DNA of 32,037 nt from a bacterium (lineage in GTDB: Bacteria > Pseudomonadota > Alphaproteobacteria > Rhizobiales > Aestuariivirgaceae), in NCBI GenBank assembly GCA_022842165.1, contig JALHQC010000048.1:1-32037 (forward strand), in the 5' to 3' direction. Every line of letters begins with the position of its first letter. The first letter of the stretch is position 1. The position numbers and the translations under genes are program-made. Under the pieces are notes generated by a model that was not told the DNA's origin, made no database searches, and saw only the letters and a list, made by a program, of their open reading frames with translations. Positions 9,562 to 18,024 of this stretch are shown piece after piece.

Positions 9562-11229
9562 ATGGCAGCGGTCGAGAATGAAATGCAGTCCGGCCCGGTA
9601 CTGGGCGGGCTTGCCGGCCATCTGGCAGAAGCCGTTGGCGCCGTCGATGCCCTTTTCGCCAAGGCCCGAGCGCGGGTGGCGGCACAGGTGATGCCGGGCG
9701 GCAAGCTCGATGCCGTAACGCTCGACTGCGAGCAGCACATGGCGCATGGCCTTGCCTGGGCTGCCACCTATCAGGCGGCAATCCGCGAGATGGCGAGTTT
9801 CGCCCAGCGGATGGAGGCCGAAAGCCGCTTCGGCGAGACCGAGCAGCTGACGCTCCAGATCGCGGTGGGCGAATACCTCAATCACATCGCGGGCGGCATT
9901 CCCATGAACCAGGGCGAATTCGCGAGGCCTGCCGACCTTGGCCTGACGCGAAGCGACATCGCGCCGCTTTACGGCCTGGCCCTGATCGACCGCGGCAACA
10001 CGAGAGAAGCCCGGGCACGGCTTGTCGAACTGATCGCCGATGGAAATTTCGGCTGGGCGGGCCTCGACGACACGCTCACCGAGATCGCCGCCACCATGCG
10101 CCGCTTCATCGCCGAAAAGGTAGCACCCCACGCCCATCAGTGGCACCGCGACAACGACTACGTGCCGCTGGAGATCATCACCGAACTGGCGAGCCTCGGC
10201 GTCTTCGCGCTCACCCTGCCGGAGGACTATGGCGGCATGGGCCTGTCAAAGGAATCGATGTGCGTCGTTTCGGAAGAACTCTCGCGCGGCTGGATCGCGG
10301 TGGGCTCGCTCGGAACGAGAGCCGAGATCGCCTGCGAACTGATCCTGTGCGGCGGAACGGAGGAGCAGAAGGCCAAGTGGCTGCCGCAGATCGCCAGCGG
10401 CGAAATTCTTCCCACCGCCGTCTTCACCGAGCCCAATACGGGCTCCGATCTTGGAAGCCTTCGCACCCGCGCAGTGCGCGATGGCGACGTCTACAAGGTG
10501 ACCGGCAACAAGACCTGGATCACGCACCCGGTGCGCGCCGATGTGATGACGCTTCTGGCCCGCACTGACCCGGACGAAAAGGGTTACCGTGGCCTCTCGA
10601 TGTTCCTCGCCGAGAAACCGCGCGGCTCCGATGACAATCCCTTCCCCGCGAAGGGCATGACCGGCGGCGAGATCGAGGTGCTGGGCTATCGCGGCATGAA
10701 GGAATATGAAATCCGCTTCGAGGATTTCGAGGTGAAGGCCGAGAACTTGCTTGGCGGCGTCGAGGGCCAGGGCTTCAAGCAGCTGATGCAGACCTTCGAG
10801 GCCGCGCGTATCCAGACCGCCGCGCGCGCCGTGGGTGTCGCCCAGAATGCGCTCGACCTCGGGCTCAAATACGCAGCCGACCGCGCCCAGTTCGGAAAGC
10901 CCATCATCAGTTTTCCGCGCATCGCTGACAAGCTGGCGCTGATGGCCGCCGAAGTGATGACGGCCCGCCAGCTGACGCTCTATGCCGCGCGCGAGAAGGA
11001 TGCTGGCCGCCGTTGCGACCTCGAGGCCGGCATGGCGAAGCTGCTGGGCGCCCGCGTCGCCTGGGCCGCCGCCGACAACGCCTTGCAGATCCACGGCGGC
11101 AACGGCTTCGCACTCGAATACCAGATCAGCCGCGTGCTGTGCGACGCGCGGATCCTGAACATTTTCGAAGGTGCAGCCGAGATTCAGGCGCAGGTGATCG
11201 CGAGACGGTTGCTGGAGGGCGGAAACTGA
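9562..11229 (+). CDS. mcd: (2S)-methylsuccinyl-CoA dehydrogenase
   Basis: Mcd is an FAD acyl-CoA dehydrogenase oxidising methylsuccinyl-CoA to mesaconyl-CoA in the ethylmalonyl-CoA pathway. The 555-residue protein has an N-terminal extension of about 150 residues (AVDALFAKARARV...LGLTRSDIAPLYGL) not found in ordinary 380-residue acyl-CoA dehydrogenases. That extension is characteristic of Mcd. The normal fold follows, with FTEPNTGSDLGSLRT near residue 290 and the C-terminal QIHGGNGFALEY...RILNIFEGAAEIQ segment. The presence of ccr and ecm about 9-12 kb downstream supports the specific call. GAGGGG lies 8 bases before the ATG at 9562. It appears to be a single-gene unit, with no other pathway gene adjoining. 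Confidence 0.9.
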   Translation: MAAVENEMQSGPVLGGLAGHLAEAVGAVDALFAKARARVAAQVMPGGKLDAVTLDCEQHMAHGLAWAATYQAAIREMASFAQRMEAESRFGETEQLTLQIAVGEYLNHIAGGIPMNQGEFARPADLGLTRSDIAPLYGLALIDRGNTREARARLVELIADGNFGWAGLDDTLTEIAATMRRFIAEKVAPHAHQWHRDNDYVPLEIITELASLGVFALTLPEDYGGMGLSKESMCVVSEELSRGWIAVGSLGTRAEIACELILCGGTEEQKAKWLPQIASGEILPTAVFTEPNTGSDLGSLRTRAVRDGDVYKVTGNKTWITHPVRADVMTLLARTDPDEKGYRGLSMFLAEKPRGSDDNPFPAKGMTGGEIEVLGYRGMKEYEIRFEDFEVKAENLLGGVEGQGFKQLMQTFEAARIQTAARAVGVAQNALDLGLKYAADRAQFGKPIISFPRIADKLALMAAEVMTARQLTLYAAREKDAGRRCDLEAGMAKLLGARVAWAAADNALQIHGGNGFALEYQISRVLCDARILNIFEGAAEIQAQVIARRLLEGGN

Positions 11230-11328
11230 AAAATCGCTCCACAATGTTCATTACAATTTTACCAACCGGCTTAGTGCGCCCTTAAAGCTGTACGACGTAA
11301 AGTCACCTCTCACACCACGGGGGTGGAC

Positions 11329-12561
11329 ATGCGGTTCATCGTGATTGCCTGGACAGCCGCTGCGACTCTCATCATCGGGCTGGCAGCACCTGTTGCGGCA
11401 GCCCAGGATGCGGCCGTGAAGGCTTGTGTGTCGAGTTCGGCCTACCTCGACGGCGAAGAAACCTTCAAGCTCTGCGACAAGGCGCGCGGCCTGCCCGGCG
11501 TGGCCGGAAAGGATCTGTCCGAGATCAACCGGCAGATCGGCGAGGCCTATTATTTTGCATTCCGTCCGGCCTATGCCATTCCCTTTCTCGATGAGGCGAT
11601 CCGCCTCGATCCGGGGTCGGGTCAGGCATTCCGCCGCCGCGGCTGGTCTCACTGGCGGCATGGCAACTTCTCTGCCGCCGTTGCGGACTTCACCGATTTC
11701 CTGGCGCTGAGCCCCAATGACGCCGATGCCCAGTTCGCCTTGGCTTTCATTCGCTATGAGGAAACGAGCGACTGCGCGGCGGCGGCGAAGGAATATGAGC
11801 GCATTCTGGCGCGGCACCCGGACCATTATCTGACGCGCCGGGCGCTGGCCGGAAGATATGCCTGTATCGACGGCCACGGCATGCGCCAGCTTCAGGAACT
11901 GAACAAGCTCGTCGCGGCCGGCCGCAAGGCCATTGCCGATACCAACTATTTCGGACGGCAGGGCCGTGCGGACCGCGACTTCTATTCGGTGGTGATCGAA
12001 GAGCGCGCCGGCATCTACTACGACACCAACCAGTGGAGGGAGGCCGAGGCAGACTACACCTGGCTGATCGACAACTATCCCTTCAACCTGCCACCCATCG
12101 TGAACCGTGCGAAGATCAGGAATGTGACGGGCGATGCCTCTGGCGCGCTGTTGGACGCCGATGCTACCCTGGCGATGCAACCGCATTTTGTTGATGCTCA
12201 GATCGAGCGGCTGAAGGCGTTGAACGCCCTCAAGCGGAACGACGAGACCATTGCCTTCGCCAACTCCGTTCTGGCGCATGGTCAGATTACGCCGCTCACC
12301 GCCAAGATTCATTTCTTCCGCGCCATTGCCTACAAGAGGCTGGGCCACAGGAGCGAAGCACACGAAGACTTCTACCGTTCATTAGCCGCGAGCGAAGGCA
12401 TCGCTTGGGCGATGCACATGCATCTGGGCAATGCGGGCTACCTCTTCAGCCCCTATCGCGACCGCACCAAAGGGGATGGCGGCCCGCCTCTGGACTTCGG
12501 GGCCAAAGAATTCACCAATGCCATGACGGCCTGCCTGCTGGACCCGGAGTGTCTCAAATGA
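11329..12561 (+). CDS. exported tetratricopeptide-repeat protein (first of pair)
   Basis: The 410-residue protein starts with a signal sequence (MRFIVIAWTAAATLIIGLAAPVAAAQ) and is probably periplasmic. At least two TPR units are clear between about residues 70 and 150 (AIPFLDEAIRLDP and AVADFTDFLALSPND). Further helical repeats follow, including AEADYTWLIDNYPF and ALLDADATLAMQP. The ATG at 11329 is preferred over an in-frame GTG at 11323, because the GGGGG tract upstream then sits about 5 bases away. The last four codons overlap the next gene (ATGA). The C-terminus carries C-L-L-D-P-E-C, matching C-L-A-D-K-N-C in the partner. No enzymatic motif; probably a protein-protein scaffold. Confidence 0.8.
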   Translation: MRFIVIAWTAAATLIIGLAAPVAAAQDAAVKACVSSSAYLDGEETFKLCDKARGLPGVAGKDLSEINRQIGEAYYFAFRPAYAIPFLDEAIRLDPGSGQAFRRRGWSHWRHGNFSAAVADFTDFLALSPNDADAQFALAFIRYEETSDCAAAAKEYERILARHPDHYLTRRALAGRYACIDGHGMRQLQELNKLVAAGRKAIADTNYFGRQGRADRDFYSVVIEERAGIYYDTNQWREAEADYTWLIDNYPFNLPPIVNRAKIRNVTGDASGALLDADATLAMQPHFVDAQIERLKALNALKRNDETIAFANSVLAHGQITPLTAKIHFFRAIAYKRLGHRSEAHEDFYRSLAASEGIAWAMHMHLGNAGYLFSPYRDRTKGDGGPPLDFGAKEFTNAMTACLLDPECLK

Positions 12562-13772
12562 TGCGCGTCGCTTTTCCCCTGCTCATGACGGCAGCATTGC
12601 TGGGTTTTGGTCCCGCCGCTGCGAACACGGTCCCGTTCGGGCTCAAGAAGACTGTCTGTGCGCCGCAATCCTCCTGCATCGAGAGCCTGCCTGCGCAATC
12701 CCTTGTGTCGGCACCGATGTCGGCCAAGCCCGAGCCGCAGATTCCTGTGAATTGCGTTAGGCTGGTGATGGGCGTTATGGGGAGGACTGAGGCAGCTCAG
12801 TGCGAAGCCTTCGCCGCCAGCGGCAAGGGTACGCCGCGCCAGCGGGCAACGGCCCTCGTCAATTTCGGCCATTGGCAACATGCGGCAATGCGGGAAGACA
12901 TCGTCAACTCCGAGAAATCATTTGCAACTTGGGACAGGGCTATCGCCGAGGATCCCTCGTTCGCGGAACCGCATGTGGCGAAGGCCGCTTCGGCAGCATC
13001 GAAGAACAGGCATGAAGAGGCGATCGCAAACTTTGACCGGGGCCTTGCTCTCGACCCCCGCCACTGGCGCGCCATGCTGGGCAAGGCTCTTGTCATGAAG
13101 TCGCGCGGCCAGATTGCCGACGCTTTGGCGCTTGTCCGTGTTGTCGTCGATGCGGCGCCCGGCATGAGTCTGGCCCACCAGTACTATGCGCACATTCTGG
13201 TGGCGGCAAATGACCTCGAAGGTGCCACTGCCGCCTATCGGAAAGCGGGAGAGGTTTATCTTGGCCAGACTCGGCGTGTGCCAGGTCTCTTTCAGGAACC
13301 CTCGCCTTGGGGAGATCTGGCGAGGCTCGAGGTTCGCCTGGGCCGTCTCGACCGCGCGCTTGAAGCCGCAGACCGCCTGGTTAATGGGGAAGGCGACGAT
13401 ACTCCGGGCCCGTATGACATGCTGCTACGCGCTGAGATCAACGAGAAAGCCGGCCGCGCTGCCGAAGCAGCAAATGATTATGAGAAGGCCGTTTACATGT
13501 TCACTCCGGGACACCGGCGCCTTGACGACTACCGCGCCCGTATTGCCATGCTGCGGGCATCTGCCGGAAACAGCGCGGCGGCCGGAACGGCGTTCCGCGA
13601 CCTCATCAGGTCGGGCAAGCTGCAGTCGATCCTTCGGGTTCAGGTTTTCCTCAACAACCGCGGCTTTGACGATGTCGCCATCGACGGCAAGCCGAGTGCT
13701 GCACTGGAGCGCGCGCTGGAACGCTGCCTCGCAGACAAGAATTGCACCGAGAGCATGGGCCGCTCAATCTGA
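12558..13772 (+). CDS. exported TPR protein with peptidoglycan-binding-like C-terminus (second of pair)
   Basis: The 404-residue protein has a signal peptide (MMRVAFPLLMTAALLGFGPAAANT). A TPR region follows in the middle, with clear units at SFATWDRAIAEDPSFAEPH, AIANFDRGLALDPRHW and AANDYEKAVYMFTPG. The last 45 residues (RVQVFLNNRGFDDVAIDGKPSAALERAL) look like a peptidoglycan-binding type 1 domain, suggesting attachment to the cell wall. It then ends with C-L-A-D-K-N-C. The start overlaps the stop of the upstream TPR gene, so the two are translationally coupled and probably form a complex. The function is not known. It converges on the gene at 13803. Confidence 0.78.
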   Translation: MMRVAFPLLMTAALLGFGPAAANTVPFGLKKTVCAPQSSCIESLPAQSLVSAPMSAKPEPQIPVNCVRLVMGVMGRTEAAQCEAFAASGKGTPRQRATALVNFGHWQHAAMREDIVNSEKSFATWDRAIAEDPSFAEPHVAKAASAASKNRHEEAIANFDRGLALDPRHWRAMLGKALVMKSRGQIADALALVRVVVDAAPGMSLAHQYYAHILVAANDLEGATAAYRKAGEVYLGQTRRVPGLFQEPSPWGDLARLEVRLGRLDRALEAADRLVNGEGDDTPGPYDMLLRAEINEKAGRAAEAANDYEKAVYMFTPGHRRLDDYRARIAMLRASAGNSAAAGTAFRDLIRSGKLQSILRVQVFLNNRGFDDVAIDGKPSAALERALERCLADKNCTESMGRSI

Positions 13773-13802
13773 CGGCACCGCGAATCTCGGCCAGACGGGC
13801 CC

Positions 13803-15473
13803 TTACGTACAGCAGCAGGCTGCAGCACCCGCGCTGCGGCTGCAATAGCATGAGGCTTCCACCGGAACTGAAGCCCGCGCTTTCGCGAGATCGAGGCGCT
13901 GCCCGATGATGCGGGCTTCCTCCTCGCGGCCCATCCGGACCAGACAGGCGTGATAGCCAAACAGGCTCCACACATTGTCAGGATGCTGGCACGGGCGGCT
14001 GAGAACCGGGTCGAAACCGAGATCGGCCCGGTAGACGGCGGCGGCGTCCTCGACATGGCCCTGTTCCAGCAGGAGCGCGCCGAGCGCGTGGCGGGTGGGC
14101 TGCATCCAGCCCCAGGGCTCGTCATAGGGAAGGTTGTCATCAAGCTCGACCGACTTCCGCAGATGCGCGAAGGCCGTGGTGAAGTTGCCTTTCCGGTATT
14201 CGATTTCGCCCGTCATCATTTCGGCGGCAACCGCAAGAATGTCGAGGCAGGTGTTGTTGAACAGATAGCGCGTGGGCGGCACCCGGCAGCGCGCGGCTTC
14301 GAAAAGCTCAGCTTCGGCCTCCGCCGCCTGCACATTGCCGGTCGAGGCATGGGCAACGGCCTTGGCGTAGTGGATCATGGCGGTGGTCACGCAATAGAGG
14401 TCGCCGTCGTCCGGCAACGGGGTGGCGAGGATGTCGCGCCAGCGGCCGAAGCGGATGAGCGCATGCAGCCTCATCGGCAGGAAGCCCTCGAGCCAGTCCG
14501 CCATCGGCGGCGAGGAAACGCGGAGCAGTTCTTCCGGCAAGGTCGCCACCATCTGGTCGGCGGCGGAGAGGGCGGCTTCAGGGTCGCCCAGGAACATCGC
14601 GCCGTAGATCTTGAAGTGAAAATCATGGCAGCGGTAGAGCGAATAGAAATTCACCGCATCCTCGCGCGCCAGGTACTTGGCGTCGGCAGCGATGGCGGTC
14701 GAGTTGCTGTCCACGGTATCGCGGTACTGGCCGCAGAGCACGTCGATATGGGTGGGCATGTGGCAGAGATGGCCGGCATCCGGCACGAGGTTGCGCAGCG
14801 CATCCGCGGCTTTCAGCGCACGTTCCGGATGGGGCGACATTTCCATCAGGTGGATATACATGTGCAGCAGCCCCGGGTGCCGCATGCCCCCCGGCAGCGC
14901 CATCGCACGTTCGAGCAGGTTCATGATCTCGATGGTATCGCAGCCCTCGGCGGGAACGCCTTTCGCAATGTCCCACAAGGCCCAGGGCGCGCGGTTCATC
15001 AGCGCCTCGGCGGCAAGTGCCGCAACATCGAGATCGTCTCCGAAACGCTGGCCGGTCTCGCGCATGGCGGCGGCGTAGTGATCGTTCCACACCGGTGTTA
15101 CCTGTGTGGCGTCACGCGTCGGATAGCGCTTGGCCAGCGGCGCGATAATCGCCTGTTCGACGGGGCTGGCGCGGGAGGCCAGCGCCAGCGCCTTTGCCGC
15201 CGCATCATGGGCGAGTGCCAGCGAGGCTTCGAGGTCGAGGACGTCGAACGCCTTCCACTGCTTGTTGTAGTTGGGGCCTGCGGCATAGGAAATGCCCCAC
15301 TGCGCCATGGCGCAGGCAGGATCATGCTCCGCAGCCTTGCGGAAACAGCGGATTGCCTCATCATGATTGAAGCCATAGGTCCAGACAAGGCCACGGTCGA
15401 ACCACAGCTGCGCTTCGGCGGACGCCGTGGTGACAGGCCGCGAATAGCTGCCGAGATCGTAATAGGCTGACAT
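13803..15473 (-). CDS. large TPR protein with cysteine-rich tail
   Basis: The 556-residue protein opens with MSAYYDLGSYSRPVTT and a run of TPR-like helices (AQLWFDRGLVWTYGFNHDEAIRCFRKAAEHDPACAMAQWG is split over residues 20-60). Long helical segments follow that include HMPTHIDVLCGQY and a late TPR near AHLRKSVELDDNLPYDEPWGW. No signal peptide is visible, so it is probably cytoplasmic. The last 15 residues contain Cys542, 544, 553, 554 and 555. AAGGGGGG lies 6 bases before the ATG. It diverges from an SDR gene across 96 bases. Relatives are annotated only as tetratricopeptide-repeat proteins, and I cannot assign a function. Confidence 0.8.
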   Translation of the reverse strand: MSAYYDLGSYSRPVTTASAEAQLWFDRGLVWTYGFNHDEAIRCFRKAAEHDPACAMAQWGISYAAGPNYNKQWKAFDVLDLEASLALAHDAAAKALALASRASPVEQAIIAPLAKRYPTRDATQVTPVWNDHYAAAMRETGQRFGDDLDVAALAAEALMNRAPWALWDIAKGVPAEGCDTIEIMNLLERAMALPGGMRHPGLLHMYIHLMEMSPHPERALKAADALRNLVPDAGHLCHMPTHIDVLCGQYRDTVDSNSTAIAADAKYLAREDAVNFYSLYRCHDFHFKIYGAMFLGDPEAALSAADQMVATLPEELLRVSSPPMADWLEGFLPMRLHALIRFGRWRDILATPLPDDGDLYCVTTAMIHYAKAVAHASTGNVQAAEAEAELFEAARCRVPPTRYLFNNTCLDILAVAAEMMTGEIEYRKGNFTTAFAHLRKSVELDDNLPYDEPWGWMQPTRHALGALLLEQGHVEDAAAVYRADLGFDPVLSRPCQHPDNVWSLFGYHACLVRMGREEEARIIGQRLDLAKARASVPVEASCYCSRSAGAAACCCT

Positions 15474-15569
15474 GCGATGCCCCCCTTGCAGCAACGAAAA
15501 TAACATGTTTCAGTGGCACGGGCATCGGCAATAACAGTGTTGAGACATGAACCAGCGGATGATTCGCCG

Positions 15570-16400
15570 ATGCCCAAGACAATCCTGATTACCGGCTGTT
15601 CGACCGGCATCGGCTATACCTGCGCCCGAGGGATGAAGGCGCGCGGCTGGCGGGTGTTTGCGACCGCGCGCAAACCGGAAGACTTGGCACGGCTGGAGGC
15701 TGAAGGGCTTGAGGCGCTCTATCTCGACTATGCGGAGCCGCAAACCGTTGCCGCCTGTGCGGAGGAGGTTGCGAAGCGTACCGGGGATAGGCTCGACGCG
15801 CTGTTCAACAATGGCGCCTATGGCCAGCCGGGCGCGGTGGAGGATCTGACGCGCGAGGTGCTGGAAGCACAGTTCGCCGCCAACTTTTTCGGCTGGCACC
15901 AGCTTACGCGCGCCTGCCTGCCGATGATGCGGGCGAATGGCTCAGGCCGCATCGTGCAGTGCTCGTCCGTGCTGGGCCTCGCGGCGCTGAAATGGCGCGG
16001 CGCCTACAACGCATCGAAATTCGCGATCGAGGCCTTGTCCGACACGATGCGGCTGGAACTGCGCGGCAGCAACATTCATGTCTGCCTGATCGAGCCCGGC
16101 CCCATCGCCAGCCGTTTTGTCGAACGCTCTCTGGAAGCCTTCAACGCCAACATCGACGAGGCGAATTCGCACTACAAGAAAGCCTACGAACGCCAGCGCG
16201 CCAGGCTGGGGCGCGGCGGCTCGGGACGCTACAAGCTCGGGCCGGAAGCCGTGCTGGAAAAGCTCGTGCATGCGCTGGAGGCGGAACGGCCGAAGGCCCG
16301 CTATTTCGTGACGAAGCCCACCACCTACATGGCGGTGGCGCGGCGCATCCTGCCGCAGCGCATGCTGGACTATGTTCTGCACAAGGCTTCCGACCAATAG
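15570..16400 (+). CDS. short-chain dehydrogenase/reductase (SDR)
   Basis: The 276-residue protein is a classical SDR oxidoreductase using NAD(H) or NADP(H). The cofactor loop TGCSTGIG is at residues 8-15, NNGAYG (a variant of NNAG) is near 80-85, catalytic Ser lies around 132-133, and the Y146-x3-K150 pair occurs in YNASK. The PGPIAS segment after the active site is also typical. The C-terminus is longer than the minimal 250 residues and has a basic stretch (KKAYERQRARLGRGG). The substrate cannot be predicted. The ATG at 15570 fits the family N-terminus; upstream in-frame codons are not convincing. It faces away from the cysteine-rich TPR gene. Confidence 0.9.
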   Translation: MPKTILITGCSTGIGYTCARGMKARGWRVFATARKPEDLARLEAEGLEALYLDYAEPQTVAACAEEVAKRTGDRLDALFNNGAYGQPGAVEDLTREVLEAQFAANFFGWHQLTRACLPMMRANGSGRIVQCSSVLGLAALKWRGAYNASKFAIEALSDTMRLELRGSNIHVCLIEPGPIASRFVERSLEAFNANIDEANSHYKKAYERQRARLGRGGSGRYKLGPEAVLEKLVHALEAERPKARYFVTKPTTYMAVARRILPQRMLDYVLHKASDQ

Positions 16401-16489
16401 AACGCTTGTGAGGTTTCGCCGCCTTGACGGAACGCGTGCGGGCCGTCATGGGTTCGCACTGGATGCAGCTTGCATCAGCGGAGCGTCAA

Positions 16490-16675
16490 GTGATCGTCAA
16501 TTATCTGGGTATCGTCGCCGTCCTCGCAGTTCTTGTCGTGCTGCTGCTGGGCTTGTGGAACATGATGCGCGGCGGCTCGGCCAACCGCTCGCAAAGCCTG
16601 ATGCGCTGGCGTGTCGGCCTGCAGTTCATGGCCATCATTATCCTGATGCTGGGGCTATACCTGTCGCAACGATAG
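16490..16675 (+). CDS. HIG1-domain twin-transmembrane protein
   Basis: This small inner-membrane protein has two helices joined by the HIG1 signature: YLGIVAVLAVLVVLLLGLWN, then MMRGGSANRSQSLMRWRVGLQ, then FMAIIILMLGLYL. HIG1 proteins in mitochondria and alphaproteobacteria associate with cytochrome oxidase and respiratory supercomplexes, so a respiratory role is likely but inferred. I chose the GTG at 16490, giving 61 residues, because GGAG lies 7 bases upstream and bacterial members usually have about 60-70 residues. An ATG at 16448 (75 residues) and a TTG at 16424 are alternatives. Confidence 0.8.
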   Translation: MIVNYLGIVAVLAVLVVLLLGLWNMMRGGSANRSQSLMRWRVGLQFMAIIILMLGLYLSQR

Positions 16676-16744
16676 GCCTTGAAGGAGCGGGCTATTATCC
16701 CCATCTCTTGACGCGTTTCACTGCGCGTCGGGGAGGATCGGAAC

Positions 16745-17092
16745 ATGGTTTTGTCTCGGAATGAAGATCAGGTGCGGGAGAAATTTTTTCCGAAGCTGGC
16801 ACGCGTGATGGCCTCCGTGCCGTTTGCCGAGGATCTGGTGGCGGCCTACTACTGCGCCTTCGACCGCAACACGCCGATGAAGGCGAAAGGCATCCTGTTC
16901 GGAGCACTTGCCTATTTCATCCTGCCGATCGACGTCGTTCCGGATTTCATTTTGGGCTTGGGCTTCACCGACGATATGGCGGTGCTGCTGGCCGCCTTCA
17001 ACGTGGTGCGGACGCATGTGACCAAAGCCCACCGCGACCGCGCGCGCGACACGTTGGGCAGGCTCAGGCGGGGCGAGGCTGTTTCCGCGTGA
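16745..17092 (+). CDS. YkvA family (DUF1232) membrane protein
   Basis: The 115-residue protein contains the DUF1232 core: MKAKGILFGALAYFILPIDVVPDFILGLGFTDDMAVL is split over residues about 45-82, with the hallmark LPIDVVPD and the GFTDD motif. One or two membrane segments are likely. The family has no settled function. A GGGGAGG ribosome site lies upstream of the ATG. The stop codon sits inside the 3' end of the convergent EamA gene, with 29 bases shared by the two coding regions (17064-17092). Confidence 0.9.
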   Translation: MVLSRNEDQVREKFFPKLARVMASVPFAEDLVAAYYCAFDRNTPMKAKGILFGALAYFILPIDVVPDFILGLGFTDDMAVLLAAFNVVRTHVTKAHRDRARDTLGRLRRGEAVSA

Positions 17093-17960
17093 CGATCAGC
17101 ACGGCGGCGGCGCACACCGCCATGCCGATGATCTGGATAGCGTTCAGCATTTCACCAAACAGCATATAGGCCATCAGCGCCGAGACGCCGGGCACGAGGA
17201 AAATGAGGCTCGAGACGCGGGCTACGCCGCCGTGGCGGATGAGCAGCATCAGGAGCGTAACGGCGCCAAGCGACAGGACGATGACCGACCAGCCGAGCGC
17301 CACCCAGGCATTGACGCTGCCGTCGAAACGGAAGTCCTCCATCGCCAGGGCATAGGCCAGCACCACGAGGAGGCCGCCGACATATTGCCAGGCGCCGCCG
17401 GTGGCCAGATGGAGCGCGGTGGCGAAGCGCTTCTGGTAGACCGTGCCGAACGAGATCGCCAGCGCGCCCATGACATTGGCGAAGGTGGTGAGCGGCGTGA
17501 TGCCGCCCGTCGCCGCGAGCGAGAGCTTCGGCGACACGACGAGGGCAACGCCGGCAATTCCCACGGCCAGCCCCACCCAGTGGCGGAGCGCGATCGCTTC
17601 CTTGACGATCCATGCGGCAAGAATCGCCGTCATCAGCGGCTGCAGCCCCACGATCAGCGCCGAGACGCCCGCCGGCATGCCATGCGCGATCGCCCAGTAG
17701 ACGAGCCCCAGATAGCCGCCATGGACGAAGGCTCCCGCCACCATGGCATGAAGCGCTGCCCTGGCGCCGGGCCATGGCGCCCGCAGCGCCAGCGCGATCA
17801 CCGCAAACAGCAGCCCGGCAATCGCAAAGCGGAAGGACAGGAAGCTCAACGGGTCGGCATGGGGTGCCGAAAGCCTTGCAACGACAAAGCCCGTCGCCCA
17901 CATTATGACAAACAGGGCTGGTGCAGCGGAAATCAGCAGGCGGGCGGGCGAGGTCTTCAT
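17064..17960 (-). CDS. EamA/DMT-family transporter
   Basis: The 298-residue protein has about ten hydrophobic helices arranged as two EamA repeats, the drug/metabolite transporter layout. It starts with LLISAAPALFVIMWATGFVVARLS, a typical first DMT helix, and the second half contains GALAISFGTVYQKRF and LVPGVSALMAYMLFGE, the conserved second-repeat end. It probably exports a metabolite or amino acid, but the substrate is unknown. The start at 17960 (MKTSPARL) was chosen over a frame open to 18224, because the upstream part is proline-rich shadow of the divergent DUF533 gene. GGAGAG lies directly before the ATG. Confidence 0.9.
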   Translation of the reverse strand: MKTSPARLLISAAPALFVIMWATGFVVARLSAPHADPLSFLSFRFAIAGLLFAVIALALRAPWPGARAALHAMVAGAFVHGGYLGLVYWAIAHGMPAGVSALIVGLQPLMTAILAAWIVKEAIALRHWVGLAVGIAGVALVVSPKLSLAATGGITPLTTFANVMGALAISFGTVYQKRFATALHLATGGAWQYVGGLLVVLAYALAMEDFRFDGSVNAWVALGWSVIVLSLGAVTLLMLLIRHGGVARVSSLIFLVPGVSALMAYMLFGEMLNAIQIIGMAVCAAAVLIVTRKQPRPA

Positions 17961-18024
17961 CTCTCCGTCAATTGCGGATATCAGGCTGCATGGCGAGACA
18001 AAAATTACAAGTTCGGGAGTTTGC

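Noticed and set aside
10246-11244. A 332-codon minus-strand frame opposite mcd
   Set aside because: It lies wholly within the acyl-CoA dehydrogenase domain and shows no domain of its own.
11230-11328. Possible terminator or small gene between mcd and the TPR pair
   Set aside because: No stable stem with a U-tract and no open frame with a ribosome site could be found.
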